The translations under genes and the position numbers were made by a program. Of a stretch of DNA of 64,000 nucleotides, positions 51,155 to 61,345 are shown one piece after another (position 1 is the first letter of the stretch; every line of letters begins with the position of its first letter). Origin of the DNA: an uncultured Bacteroidales bacterium (lineage in GTDB: Bacteria; Bacteroidota; Bacteroidia; Bacteroidales; Bacteroidaceae). Where the stretch lies: the NCBI GenBank assembly GCA_902772585.1, contig CACYBB010000003.1:1-64000 (forward strand), in the 5' to 3' direction. The notes under the pieces were generated by a model. That model saw nothing but the letters and a program-made list of their open reading frames with translations, had not been told where the DNA came from and searched no databases.

Positions 51155-51190
51155 AATTAAGAGATAAGAGAGTTAAGAATTAAGAGTTAA
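51155..51190. repeat. Spacer repeat, TTAAGAG words
   Basis: AATTAAGAGATAAGAGAG and TTAAGAATTAAGAGTTAAC share vocabulary with 42703-42737. Confidence 0.5.
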
Positions 51191-51207
51191 CAGTTCTGAA
51201 TGACAAA

Positions 51208-54200
51208 TTATCGTGTCAAAGAGAACTTCATGCTGAGGCCGAAGTCGTGGGTAGTGGTAGGATAACTGCTAGAGGACAAAAGTGGTGTGTTGGTCTGACG
51301 CTCGTAGTAGGCAGAGACGGTCAAGAGGCGCGATAGCGTATAATCAGCCATGAAAGACATCTTAAAGGCAGCATTGCCACTGCTGGCCGCCGAGCTGCAG
51401 GTGGCGATATCACGCGTGATAGCAGCCTGGTCGCGCCAAGAGATATCGAGACGCATATTGAGGTCGTGGTTGACACCGGACTTACTATTTGACGATTTAC
51501 TATTTGACGATTTATCGTTGGTTTTCTTCTTGCTGCCGCCCTGTGCTTTCTTGATTTTGCGGCTAGTGCCTGCACCAAAGAGGCGGAAGTCGCTGAGCTT
51601 ATAACCTAAGCCGATGACGATATCGTTGGAACGGCTCTCATTGATCTGAACACTCGTCATGGAGAGGTTGAGGACTCGCGTACGACGGTATTCAGCCTTG
51701 AGTGTGAGATTATTGAGGAAAGTGACATCGGCTCCGATGAGCGGTGAGAAGGACTCGTTGATGCTGACGGTGGGTACATTCCATCCCAAGACAGATGCTG
51801 TCTCGCTGCTGCTGGTATAGCTACCCAGGGCAAAGACGCTCTTGTAGGAGTGGTTGATATTGACCGACTTGAAGTGTTCGTTGAACCAGTTCAGTTTGGA
51901 AAGCCCTGAGTAGCGTATGGTCCAGTTGGGGAGGAGTTTAGTAATAGCCGGAATGAGGTCAAGGCTACCACCGCCACTGCCTGTATAGCTGTCGAGGAAT
52001 GCGGGAATCATAACCGCAGCGCTATACTTGTCAACAGATGTACCGTAGTGAGCCGATGCTTTCTCCTGGAAACGAGGCAGTGACTCACAGAAGCGCTCGA
52101 AGGCTGCGGAGGGATATCCGTTGTTAGCATCGCCCATAGGTTCGAGTGAGGAGCCGATGGAGATAGTGGTCATGTTGAATGTTCCCGACTGAGTGGTAGG
52201 TTGATTGGCGTACATATACTGTATGCTACGGGAGCGGGTCTCAGTGCGTGATGCGTTGAGGTCAATCTTGAGGTCACGGATAGGTTCCAAGGTAGCGCGC
52301 AACTGGAGATCAATGGTCTGGTTGGTTGATGCCGGTGTGGCAATACTGTCAGCCATGAGCAGCCACTTATTGTCAATAGCTTTTTCAATAAACGAGTCGT
52401 CCGTAAGTCCAAAGGCAAAGGCCAGTCCCGGTGCCATAACTCCTCCTGTTCGTTGTCCGAAGAAGTCACCAATCTCCGGCATGAATCCTGGCAACGACAT
52501 AGCATACTGGTTGCGGTAGCTAATGCCAATGGAACGTACCATCATAAGGAAGCGTGCGGCAGACTGTGCCGTCTTATACCAACCTTCGTTGTCAAGTGCC
52601 GGTTTGGCAACGACAGTGAGCATGATGGTCGTTGAGTCAACGCCTTTGATGGATATCTTGTTTTGGTCAACCACCTTATATTTAATAGGATATGAGCGAC
52701 CGTCCTTGGTCTTGGCCGTGACAATGAGGCGTTTCGACTTCTTGTTATGTGACACCGTGAAGGAGGTATCGGGAAGGAGACGCAGTTCTTTCTGGAAAGC
52801 ATTTTTGTTTTTAGGGAGCTGGGCTTCTTCTTTGGTATTTTTCCCAGCGGTAGAACTGCCGGGCACACCTTTGCCGTCCTTGGTGTCCTTGCCAGTGGTG
52901 GCCGTCTTACTATTCTTGGCGGCGGTCTTCTTTTTAGGATCGGGCTTAGGAATGGCCTTCTTGAAACGCTCGTTGACCTTCTTGAGGAATGGCGAGTGGT
53001 TGTAGAGCGTCTCCATATTGAGCGTACCATTGATAGTAAGCTGTCGGTTGTTAGAGATAGTATTGCCGAGCGAGGTTCCATCCTCCTTCTCACGACCACG
53101 CACCCAGTTATATGTTGCAGTATAGTTGGCATCAGCATTCAGCCAGTCGAAGATAGGCAACTTATTGAGCGGAAGCTGATAAGAGGCCGTAAACGTCTGA
53201 CGGTAGTCCAAAGGACGTCCAAAGTGTTTAATGCTGGTCCAAACAGAATCTTTCCATGCCGAATAACGGTCTGGGTAGAGGTCTTTGTTGATGGGTTTAT
53301 CGCTATATGGTTCCTCAACCTCTGCCTGTGTTCCTGATTGGAAATTAAGATGGAGGTTTTTGGTAATGTCCCAACGCAGGGAGAAGTCACGGTTCCACAG
53401 AATCTGGGAATTGAAGGTGACTGGCAGTGAGGACCCGCTGAGGTCATCCATATCGCGTTCCTGTAACTCGTAATAGGTACGAGAGAGTTCTGAGTTGAAC
53501 GAGATATTCTGTGGTAGCCAGTTAAGCCCGAAAGCCTTTGGGAATGCCATCCATTTGGACTTGCTCTTGGATTTCTTGAAAGGTTCCCATGCCTTGTAGA
53601 CGGGGGTATAGCTATAGTTAAGGGAGCCACGCCACTGGTCGTCGCGTTCATAGACGGTAGTCTTACCCGAAGACTCACGGTGTGAGTGACTGTAGGAGAA
53701 GGAGAAGTTCGCAGGGTCATAAGGCATGGGGTGACGCTTGGTCTTGATGCCGAAACGCACATTCGACAAAGAGAAGTTAGTCGATGTGGTCTTTGTTACG
53801 GCAATACTCTCAATACTGTCACGTTCCTGCTTGTTGGCAGCCCCATCAAGCGCCTCATCAAGTTCCATATCCGAATCCAGCGGGTTGTACTTCGGTTTCG
53901 TCGTCTCCTTGGTATAGGAGTAGTACAACGGTGCAGTGACCTTCATTTTGTCGGGGAACAACTTACCCAATTCGATGGTAGTAGTCACGGAGTAAGTCTT
54001 GTAGTTATCAGTAGTTCGCGCAGCTACCCCTTCTTCCAATCCACCAAAGCCCTCGGTGATAATCTTTCCAGTGACATTCAACGTACCAATATCCGACAGT
54101 TGCATATTAAGGGCCCCCGATGCCGCCCAACCACCATTGTTGACTGCATCCTGCAGACGCAACTCGTTGATCCACACCTCGCCCGATTTGACGGCTCCCG

Positions 54201-57200
54201 AGAGGTTACGGACACCAATCATCATGGTTTTGATTTCACCCAACGTAGGATTTCCCAACACGGTGATGCGGTTGTTAGGCTGGTCAGGGTCGTAATCGGA
54301 GAAAGGCATCGTATAACTGGCGGTACCCATTGCACGCGCCTTGTTGCGCGCCTTCTTGATTTGCGTGAAGACGCTAAGGTCGATATTGAGCATGTTAGCC
54401 AACGGCCAAACGGCACGGCAGTCGTCCACATTATATTTATTGTAGTCACTACGGTCTGGAGTCAGTTTCAAGGGTATGACATACTCATAGTAGTTGTTCT
54501 TATAGTCACTACCCATGCGGATGAAGACCGCCAGCTGGTCATCCTGCAGACCTGTGGCATCGTTGAGCAGGTGGTTGGCATGGACGAACATCTGGAGGTG
54601 TTTATACTGACGCAGGTCAAGAACCGTATTGCGGTAGACAGCCTTGGACTCGCCTGAAGAGAGATTCTTGACCACCATGCAGAGTGCTTGCTCATTAGCT
54701 TCGGTCAACTGAGGCTGTGAGGGGTCGGTAACACGCGAGATACCCGGTGGCAGGACATAGTTGACGGGACGCTTATTGTTGTTCTCCTCAATGTTTACAG
54801 CACTAACCTCGAGAGTTCCGCTACTGCTACCCGTAGAGAGTGGCTGATTATAGACACGCCACTCGCCGCGCATCAAGTCGAGTGATCCGAAACGCAGTAC
54901 GATGGGTTGTTGGAAGTTGGTAAGGAACATACGCATGAAACGTATGCTAGTGAAGTCGGAGATGGAGCCCTCTTTGGAGGAATACTGATTCAGGGGAATG
55001 CGGAACTGGTACCACTTGACCGTCTCGCGATTACCATTACGCAGCGAGACCGTAGCCTCACGGATGTCAGAGATGAAGTTTTGGCCAATCACCATGTCTT
55101 CGGGGCGGATACTCACCTTGTACTGGAAATAGCGCTCGTACTCGTTAAGCGTGTAGTCCTGATTGATATCCTCGACATCGGGATAGGTCTTATAGCTGGT
55201 GTCATAGCTCTCTGTCTGCTGGTCGTTGTCGGGAGAGTTGCCCTGCGGCATATTGATACGCTTGTAACGCTCAAGGATACTGGCCTTGCGGTCGTCAAGG
55301 TCGGAGCCACGGAAATAGTGATAGTCATCGTTGGCAGGGTCGTTAGTCCAGGCCTGACGAACACTATCATTGACGTTGACCTGACGCAGGAAATCGGCAT
55401 AGGCCGAGAATGTACGTTCCTCCTCGTCGTTCAGACCGTTGAGTCCGACATCCTGCAAGGCACGTGAACCACTGGTAGTGGCAAAGGCGTAGGTCTGGGT
55501 AGGCTGCAAGGGAATCTTACCCCACTGTGTCTCGGTTACTGAGCCTGTACCACCGACGGGCATACCACTCTCATAAAATTTCTTTCCGTCACGTAGAATA
55601 TCTTCACTGATTTCGCCGAGGTTGATGTAAAGGTCACCGCCATAGTTGGCGCTACCTTCAGTCTGCAGCTTATTGGTATAGATGAAGGGGTCCATCAGCC
55701 AGAACTCGATATACTCGATGTTAGCTTGTTCAAAGTCATTGGTATTGAGCTTGCACATCATACCGCCCCAATGGTTGGTCGGATTGTTGAGCAATCCATT
55801 ATAGGTAACATCAGTGCTGAGGTTATAAGGGCCACGCTCCTGAGGGTAATATGCCAGATTCATAACTGGCAAGGTGTTCGTGGCACCACTGTAGGTCGAC
55901 TGGTCACGATTAGGATAAAGTTCGTTGACGTATACGGCACGAACATAGTGATTGGAGAGCTGTTCGATGTCGCTCTTGATATGGCTGGGCGTGAGACTGC
56001 TGGAACGGTAGGTGAACAGCGGGTCAATTGTGTACCAAGCCATCAGGGCTCGGTTATAACCACTGGCAACAGTTGACTTATCTTTGCTTTCCGGGAACAT
56101 GCTGGGAACGCTGGAGAGAACCCACTGGGTGGGTTCCAGCACGCTCAGACCACTCTTAGCATTCTCGAAGTCGTCGATGTAGGAAGCATTATCCTGTGTG
56201 CCACTGGCCGTCCCAGCTATCAGATGGGCAAACTCACCCGTAAAGGTTATCTGCGACGGTTGTGTACAATGGAGCAGTGGCAACTTGTTGAGCATATTCG
56301 TCAGCCATTGGCTCTCCGTCTTCCAGTTGACATGCAGACCCCATAGGGTATTCTTCAGAGGTTCTGCGCCCATAGTTACCTTTGATGTCAATGGTTGCTC
56401 ACTCAGGTGCTGGAGGGTACCACCTATCTGGAAATCCTTCGAGAAATCGTACTCCCAATTGAAACCGAACATGCGTTTACGCTGCATGCCATAGTCGTTA
56501 TTGGACTCCAGGGAGACGCTGACGCTAGTACCTGCATCAATGATACTCTGATTGAGGATGGTGACCTCGCCAGCCGAGTAATCGACGGTATAATCGCTGC
56601 CCTCGGTAAGTTTTACACCACCAGCGGTCACGACCACAGAGCCTTGCGGTACATAGGAAGCGCCCAATGAGATAACGTTAGCTGACGAGCCCTTGAACTG
56701 TCCCGTCAATAGGAACTTGTTCTTATCTGTCATCTGCAAGGCTGCCGTACGTGTTGTATCGTAAAGCTCGTGGAAGGCATACTTCGCTGCCGTCTGTTTG
56801 TCAACGCCACGACGTAAGAGGAAATTCTCCAGCGTGGCACCAAAAGGTTCTACCGATGGGAAAAACACACGACCATTGCTGACGGTATAGCCCTCGACAT
56901 AGTCAAAATAGCCATTGGGATGAACCTTAAGATTGTTGTCCAAGCGATCACACCCCAAAGCACGTAATAAGATAACATCCTTGGTCTGCTGTTCTGGGAT
57001 ATATGTGACATAGACGCCCGTAGTGTCACTCTGGTACTTGATGTCGAGGCGGAATTTCTGCTTCTCCACATTCGTTGCCAAATAGTACACGTTTTTCATC
57101 ATCAGCGACCAGTTAGGTTGCTGTGGATTATTCGATGTGTTCTTCAGTGCCTTGACATAAAGGGCTTGTTGAGCTGACGTATGGTCTGCAGCAAACTCAC

Positions 57201-58611
57201 CAACACGATAGGTCTGACCACCATATGTGAACTCATAGGCTACTGCAAGCACCTGGTCCGTCTGTAGGGCTGTCTTGAGCGAGATATATCCCAAAGCGGC
57301 ATTCAATGTATATTCTGAAGACGTTAGCAGGCGGGCTGCAGACAGTTTTTCAAACTCCGCGCCACCAGTCATCACTCCTTCAAGAACGGTTGAGGCTTCA
57401 TCCATGTTGCGAGCAGCGCTATAGGTAGTAGTCAGTGCTTGATACTCGTTATTGGCATTGTTGTCAGGTACTTTTGAAGGTGTACCACCACCCCACTTTG
57501 CCGAGGTGCTCTCGGCCAAATCAGAGAAAGCGAGGATATTACGTGAGTTACTCGTCGTACCAGACTTATTGGTTACCCATACTTCTATACGGGTAATATT
57601 GATACCCGTAGTTAACGTAGGAATCTGCTGCATGGCAGCATCGTAGTGTTCACGGAAGTACTTTGCCAGAAAGAAATGGCGGTTCTCCTCGTAGTTGGCG
57701 ACATTCAGTTCGAAAGGAGTCAATTGTGTACCGCCTTTGGATGAAACGCTCTTCGTGGTAGAATTCTTCTGTGACAAGACGGTCTGCAGTTTCAGCTTAC
57801 CAAACTGCATATCGGTACGAACACCAAACAAACTGCTTGCGCCCTTGATCAGGGAATTGTTGGAAGGGAAAGTTACATTACCTGCCTCAACAAGTTTGAT
57901 TATTTCATCCTCCTTACCCTCATAGCGCAGCTTTAGATTCTTTGCATCCCAATCGACCGTAGCATCAGTGTTATAGTTCAATGACATATTGACCTTGTCA
58001 CCCACCTTACCCGTCACGTTAATATTGATCTTCTCATCGAAGTCAACAGCCTTGGTATGGCGGTTGCGCTCAGGCAGCGAAGGGTTTTCCACATTTTTGA
58101 AATTGGCACCCAACTTAATCTCAGCAGTACCTTGTGTCTTGATGCGCACGCCACCAGGACCGAAAATCTTCTCAGCAGGTCCGAGGTCGAAATGCATATC
58201 TGCAAAGTCGAACTTCTCCTTTCCTTTGTTGGCAACATTCTCAGCATCCTTTTGACGGAAGAAGCGTTCACGCTCACGTTTTTCACTCCATTGGCGGTAT
58301 TCCTCAGGCGTCATTAAGATAGGAGTATTCAGATAGGAGTCACCCAACTTCGAACCAACGACATACATATTGATGGAATCGTTATACACCACCTCCTGCT
58401 TGATATTCTCAGGAAAATGCAGATCGAGGGCCGAGGAATCCAAATCGGCAACTTCCACAGGTGCCGTCTTCTGTACCTTCCAGCGAGCCTGTGAGACAAC
58501 GGTATCAGCAGCCTCTCGCACATCGGCTGGCGATATGCGGTTGCCCTGCGGTGCAAAGGCCATAGCCGTTACACTAAGCGTTACTGCTGCTATGTAAAGA
58601 TACCGTTTCAT
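51208..58611 (-). CDS. sprA: Type IX secretion translocon SprA (Sov)
   Basis: The 2467-residue protein starts at the ATG at 58611 (the TTG before it is ignored) and has a signal peptide (to MAFAPQ). SprA forms the very large outer-membrane barrel through which type IX cargo passes. Size and blocks such as GPGGVRIKTQGTAEIKLG, QITFTGEFAHLIAGTASG and DNASYIDDFENAKSGLSVLE, with a C-terminal barrel ending GLSMKFSLTR, identify it. ruvA lies directly upstream, as is usual in Bacteroidota. Two low-complexity linkers are seen, one Lys/Thr-rich (around residues 1875-1925) and one, KSSNSKSSNSK, encoded by a 15-bp tandem repeat (51481-51510). Confidence 0.96.
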   Translation of the reverse strand: MKRYLYIAAVTLSVTAMAFAPQGNRISPADVREAADTVVSQARWKVQKTAPVEVADLDSSALDLHFPENIKQEVVYNDSINMYVVGSKLGDSYLNTPILMTPEEYRQWSEKRERERFFRQKDAENVANKGKEKFDFADMHFDLGPAEKIFGPGGVRIKTQGTAEIKLGANFKNVENPSLPERNRHTKAVDFDEKININVTGKVGDKVNMSLNYNTDATVDWDAKNLKLRYEGKEDEIIKLVEAGNVTFPSNNSLIKGASSLFGVRTDMQFGKLKLQTVLSQKNSTTKSVSSKGGTQLTPFELNVANYEENRHFFLAKYFREHYDAAMQQIPTLTTGINITRIEVWVTNKSGTTSNSRNILAFSDLAESTSAKWGGGTPSKVPDNNANNEYQALTTTYSAARNMDEASTVLEGVMTGGAEFEKLSAARLLTSSEYTLNAALGYISLKTALQTDQVLAVAYEFTYGGQTYRVGEFAADHTSAQQALYVKALKNTSNNPQQPNWSLMMKNVYYLATNVEKQKFRLDIKYQSDTTGVYVTYIPEQQTKDVILLRALGCDRLDNNLKVHPNGYFDYVEGYTVSNGRVFFPSVEPFGATLENFLLRRGVDKQTAAKYAFHELYDTTRTAALQMTDKNKFLLTGQFKGSSANVISLGASYVPQGSVVVTAGGVKLTEGSDYTVDYSAGEVTILNQSIIDAGTSVSVSLESNNDYGMQRKRMFGFNWEYDFSKDFQIGGTLQHLSEQPLTSKVTMGAEPLKNTLWGLHVNWKTESQWLTNMLNKLPLLHCTQPSQITFTGEFAHLIAGTASGTQDNASYIDDFENAKSGLSVLEPTQWVLSSVPSMFPESKDKSTVASGYNRALMAWYTIDPLFTYRSSSLTPSHIKSDIEQLSNHYVRAVYVNELYPNRDQSTYSGATNTLPVMNLAYYPQERGPYNLSTDVTYNGLLNNPTNHWGGMMCKLNTNDFEQANIEYIEFWLMDPFIYTNKLQTEGSANYGGDLYINLGEISEDILRDGKKFYESGMPVGGTGSVTETQWGKIPLQPTQTYAFATTSGSRALQDVGLNGLNDEEERTFSAYADFLRQVNVNDSVRQAWTNDPANDDYHYFRGSDLDDRKASILERYKRINMPQGNSPDNDQQTESYDTSYKTYPDVEDINQDYTLNEYERYFQYKVSIRPEDMVIGQNFISDIREATVSLRNGNRETVKWYQFRIPLNQYSSKEGSISDFTSIRFMRMFLTNFQQPIVLRFGSLDLMRGEWRVYNQPLSTGSSSGTLEVSAVNIEENNNKRPVNYVLPPGISRVTDPSQPQLTEANEQALCMVVKNLSSGESKAVYRNTVLDLRQYKHLQMFVHANHLLNDATGLQDDQLAVFIRMGSDYKNNYYEYVIPLKLTPDRSDYNKYNVDDCRAVWPLANMLNIDLSVFTQIKKARNKARAMGTASYTMPFSDYDPDQPNNRITVLGNPTLGEIKTMMIGVRNLSGAVKSGEVWINELRLQDAVNNGGWAASGALNMQLSDIGTLNVTGKIITEGFGGLEEGVAARTTDNYKTYSVTTTIELGKLFPDKMKVTAPLYYSYTKETTKPKYNPLDSDMELDEALDGAANKQERDSIESIAVTKTTSTNFSLSNVRFGIKTKRHPMPYDPANFSFSYSHSHRESSGKTTVYERDDQWRGSLNYSYTPVYKAWEPFKKSKSKSKWMAFPKAFGLNWLPQNISFNSELSRTYYELQERDMDDLSGSSLPVTFNSQILWNRDFSLRWDITKNLHLNFQSGTQAEVEEPYSDKPINKDLYPDRYSAWKDSVWTSIKHFGRPLDYRQTFTASYQLPLNKLPIFDWLNADANYTATYNWVRGREKEDGTSLGNTISNNRQLTINGTLNMETLYNHSPFLKKVNERFKKAIPKPDPKKKTAAKNSKTATTGKDTKDGKGVPGSSTAGKNTKEEAQLPKNKNAFQKELRLLPDTSFTVSHNKKSKRLIVTAKTKDGRSYPIKYKVVDQNKISIKGVDSTTIMLTVVAKPALDNEGWYKTAQSAARFLMMVRSIGISYRNQYAMSLPGFMPEIGDFFGQRTGGVMAPGLAFAFGLTDDSFIEKAIDNKWLLMADSIATPASTNQTIDLQLRATLEPIRDLKIDLNASRTETRSRSIQYMYANQPTTQSGTFNMTTISIGSSLEPMGDANNGYPSAAFERFCESLPRFQEKASAHYGTSVDKYSAAVMIPAFLDSYTGSGGGSLDLIPAITKLLPNWTIRYSGLSKLNWFNEHFKSVNINHSYKSVFALGSYTSSSETASVLGWNVPTVSINESFSPLIGADVTFLNNLTLKAEYRRTRVLNLSMTSVQINESRSNDIVIGLGYKLSDFRLFGAGTSRKIKKAQGGSKKKTNDKSSNSKSSNSKSGVNHDLNMRLDISWRDQAAITRDIATCSSAASSGNAAFKMSFMADYTLSRLLTVSAYYERQTNTPLLSSSSYPTTTHDFGLSMKFSLTR
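51481..51516. repeat. 15-bp tandem repeat inside sprA
   Basis: TTACTATTTGACGA occurs twice in tandem and reads SSNSKSSNSK on the minus strand. The word TTTACTATTTGAC is otherwise an intergenic repeat (35912-35939). Confidence 0.75.
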
Positions 58612-58644
58612 CAAGTACTACTATTCTCAATGGTCTCTCTGAGA

Positions 58645-59247
58645 TTATTTTATCTGTTTCAAGGCCAACTTAACCACCTGTTCGACAGGCAGGTCAGGCT
58701 GTTCGGTGAGGATGCTGACGACCACTTTCTGCGTAGGAGCAGGTGCGAAGCCCAACATGGTGAGGGCAGCCACAGCCTCGTCGCGAACAGCATTATTGAC
58801 TGGTGCAGCAACAGTACCACCAGCAGGAATCTCGTCGGCAATTCCCAGTGCGACAATCTTATCACGCAGATCGACGATAATGCGCTGGGCTGTCATTTTG
58901 CCAATGCCCTTAATACCTTTGATGAGACGTTCGTCACCACGTGAGATTGCGCTACAAAGCTCAGCAACACTCATCGAAGACAACATCATACGTGCGGTAT
59001 TAGCACCCACGCCACTGACGGTAATGAGCAGTTCGAACATCTCACGTTCTTTCTTCGACAAGAAACCATACAATATGTAAGCATCCTCACGAATAGCCTC
59101 ATAGACGTATAGTTTCACGTCTTTTTTGCCTTGAATGGCACTGTAGGTTGTCAATGAAATGTTGAGCGCATAACCTACTCCTGCAGCCTCAACCGTAGCC
59201 ATTGCGGGTGACAGCTCAGCAAGCTCACCCTTGATGTAGTCAATCAT
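58645..59247 (-). CDS. ruvA: Holliday junction branch migration protein RuvA
   Basis: The 200-residue protein is the standard length and starts at the ATG at 59247 ([13 protein letters not shown]). It has an OB-fold N-terminus, two helix-hairpin-helix motifs ([15 protein letters not shown] and [20 protein letters not shown]) and a C-terminal domain III ([11 protein letters not shown]) that touches RuvB. RuvA holds the four-way junction while RuvB drives migration. sprA starts 33 nt downstream. Confidence 0.96.
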   Translation of the reverse strand: MIDYIKGELAELSPAMATVEAAGVGYALNISLTTYSAIQGKKDVKLYVYEAIREDAYILYGFLSKKEREMFELLITVSGVGANTARMMLSSMSVAELCSAISRGDERLIKGIKGIGKMTAQRIIVDLRDKIVALGIADEIPAGGTVAAPVNNAVRDEAVAALTMLGFAPAPTQKVVVSILTEQPDLPVEQVVKLALKQIK

Positions 59248-59258
59248 AATCCACAAAT

Positions 59259-59272
59259 TTGTATATATACAA
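59259..59272. promoter_or_regulatory. 14-bp perfect palindrome upstream of ruvA
   Basis: TTGTATATATACAA is fully self-complementary and lies 12 nt before the ruvA start. It could be a regulator site or simply the AT-rich promoter. Confidence 0.3.
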
Positions 59273-59316
59273 TTTCCTAAACGGCTTTTCCACCTTTTTT
59301 ATTGTATTTGCATAAA

Positions 59317-59341
59317 AAAAACGTATTTTATGTACGTTTTT
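59317..59341. promoter_or_regulatory. Inverted repeat upstream of secreted-protein promoter
   Basis: AAAAACGTA-TTTTATG-TACGTTTTT has perfect 9-bp arms and ends 13 bp before the -7 box at 59355, over the -33 region, so it may be an operator. Confidence 0.4.
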
Positions 59342-59354
59342 CCATATTATTTTG

Positions 59355-59362
59355 TATCTTTG
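59355..59362 (+). promoter_or_regulatory. -7 box of the secreted CTD protein gene
   Basis: TATCTTTG-CA, 30 nt before the ATG at 59393. Confidence 0.65.
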
Positions 59363-59392
59363 CAGCAATATTACTAACTTATCTTTAAAACT

Positions 59393-61327
59393 ATGAGAAA
59401 AACATATTTATTTGCACTACTGTGTTTCGCCTTATTTTCACAAGGAGCGTGGGCACAGGAAAACACCGTCGCCTTTAACGAGACGTTCGATACAAACGAA
59501 ACAAACGGCGGGCGTGATGGTGATTTCGGCAAAAACGTAGGCTCTGGAGCAGTCCATTACGTTAATGACGGTTGGACTGGAAATAGCAGTAATAAAATCT
59601 ATAGTGCCTTTAAATGCATCAGATTTGGAACAGGATCTGACAATGGTGTTTGTACCACACCTGCTGTTTCCCTAACAAACACAACACATGCCTTGTTAAC
59701 TTTTAGTGCTGCGGGATGGTATGGATCTACAAAAAACAATTTGACCATCACCGCCAATGATGGTGTAACAATATCAGGAGACACAAACATTGAACTAGTA
59801 AATGAAGAATGGAACGACTATAGTGTTCTCATTACGCTTACAACCGCCGAAAACATCCAAATAACATTTACAGGTAAACGGGGATTCCTTGACGATGTTG
59901 TAGTTAGGAACATAAACACCGTACCCGCTCCCACATTGGAAGACGACTGCCAATTTTGGCCACATACGACAGAGACAAAAGCTACTAAAACTATTACACT
60001 GACACCTCTGAACTATGCACCGATACGCTATACAACAGATGGGACCACGCCATCTACTAATAGTGGTATACTAGCGACAGAAACCACAAACATTAATATT
60101 GAAGGAACCACTACCATAAATGCCATTGCATTCGTGGGAGATATAACGAGTAGTGTTACGACGAGAACATACAGCCAAGGAGAAACTGTCAACAGTATTT
60201 CAGCTTTCAAAGCTAAGAACGATAATGATGAGGTCCGACTGTTTATTGCAGATAATGCCAACGCCCGTGTACTACACGGAACAGATGGAAAGATGTACCT
60301 AAGAGACAATACTGGTACACTTTGTATGGACTTCGGAACAACGGCTACATTTAATCCAACACCTGCTCACAACCAGCATGTGGCAGGATGGATAGTCGGC
60401 AAGAAGCAGACAATCAATGGTTTACCCAAACTGTTGGCAACAGATAATACCCGAACCAACTACCTGGCTCTAGCTGCGCCCGTTACAGAAGCAGCAACAA
60501 CCCCAGTAGCTATTGCCACCAATGAAATAGGTGACCATGTCGGTGAATGGGTAACAATGGAAAATGTACGTAATAGCAATACGATTGCCGTTACAGGCAT
60601 CTATGATAATGCATTGGTCGATGTTTCTGGTATCATAACGGCTAACAACACTATCAGTCCCGTAGATTATAACGATATCGAACCTATAGTTTATGTCATT
60701 GACGAGGACGAGAATTTTGTCTCACCAAATAGCAACATTGTTAATGCAACGTTGCGGTTGAAGCGCACACTGAAGGCCGGCATTTGGAATACATTTACTA
60801 TTCCCATGGATTTACCCATCGCATCAAACATAGCAGGCAAATACCGAAGTTATACAGACGTCAATGGTGATGTTCTAATATTCAGCGAAGCCAGCAGCAT
60901 CGAAGCAGGGAAACCCTATCTGGTAAAACCAGATGTAGACATTGCAAATCCCGTTTTCACTGGCACATTGAGCGCCACGCCAGCACAGAATGTAGAACAG
61001 ACTGGCAGTAATATCGCTTTCAAAGGTATCTACTCGCCAACAGAACTGAAAACAGACAAAACGGAACAGTTCCTGACTGCCAGTGGCAAATTAGGTTATC
61101 CCAGCAGCAGTTCTACTGCGACACTGAAGGGTATGCGTGCTTATTTCTATGTACCAGCAGGCACTGAGGCCCGTGTATTTATTGAAGGTGAGGATATCAC
61201 TGGTATCGAGCAAATTGATAATATAAAATTGGCTGTAGAGAATTATTACAACCTCAATGGTCAACGCATATCAAAGCCCACCAAAGGCTTATATATTGTA
61301 AATGGCAAGAAAGTTGTTATCAAATAA
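59393..61327 (+). CDS. Secreted protein with chitobiase-like repeat and C-terminal sorting-type tail
   Basis: The 644-residue protein has a signal peptide (to GAWAQ). Residues of about 28-180 look like a jelly-roll domain (VAFNETFDTNETNGGRDGDF). The stretch APIRYTTDGTTPSTNSG (about 206-222) is a chitobiase/beta-hexosaminidase C-terminal type domain. The last 27 residues (YYNLNGQRISKPTKGLYIVN, then GKKVVIK) are the short sorting-type tail common on Prevotella surface proteins, expected to be exported by the type IX system whose sprA lies just upstream. No catalytic domain is recognised. The gene is AT-rich compared with its neighbours. Confidence 0.8.
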   Translation: MRKTYLFALLCFALFSQGAWAQENTVAFNETFDTNETNGGRDGDFGKNVGSGAVHYVNDGWTGNSSNKIYSAFKCIRFGTGSDNGVCTTPAVSLTNTTHALLTFSAAGWYGSTKNNLTITANDGVTISGDTNIELVNEEWNDYSVLITLTTAENIQITFTGKRGFLDDVVVRNINTVPAPTLEDDCQFWPHTTETKATKTITLTPLNYAPIRYTTDGTTPSTNSGILATETTNINIEGTTTINAIAFVGDITSSVTTRTYSQGETVNSISAFKAKNDNDEVRLFIADNANARVLHGTDGKMYLRDNTGTLCMDFGTTATFNPTPAHNQHVAGWIVGKKQTINGLPKLLATDNTRTNYLALAAPVTEAATTPVAIATNEIGDHVGEWVTMENVRNSNTIAVTGIYDNALVDVSGIITANNTISPVDYNDIEPIVYVIDEDENFVSPNSNIVNATLRLKRTLKAGIWNTFTIPMDLPIASNIAGKYRSYTDVNGDVLIFSEASSIEAGKPYLVKPDVDIANPVFTGTLSATPAQNVEQTGSNIAFKGIYSPTELKTDKTEQFLTASGKLGYPSSSSTATLKGMRAYFYVPAGTEARVFIEGEDITGIEQIDNIKLAVENYYNLNGQRISKPTKGLYIVNGKKVVIK

Positions 61328-61330
61328 ATC

Positions 61331-61337
61331 AAGGAGG
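61331..61337 (+). promoter_or_regulatory. Canonical Shine-Dalgarno site (unusual for this phylum)
   Basis: AAGGAGG lies 8 nt before the ATG at 61346, a perfect match to the 16S tail. The other starts in the window that I inspected have no such site. Confidence 0.7.
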
Positions 61338-61345
61338 ACTGAAGT

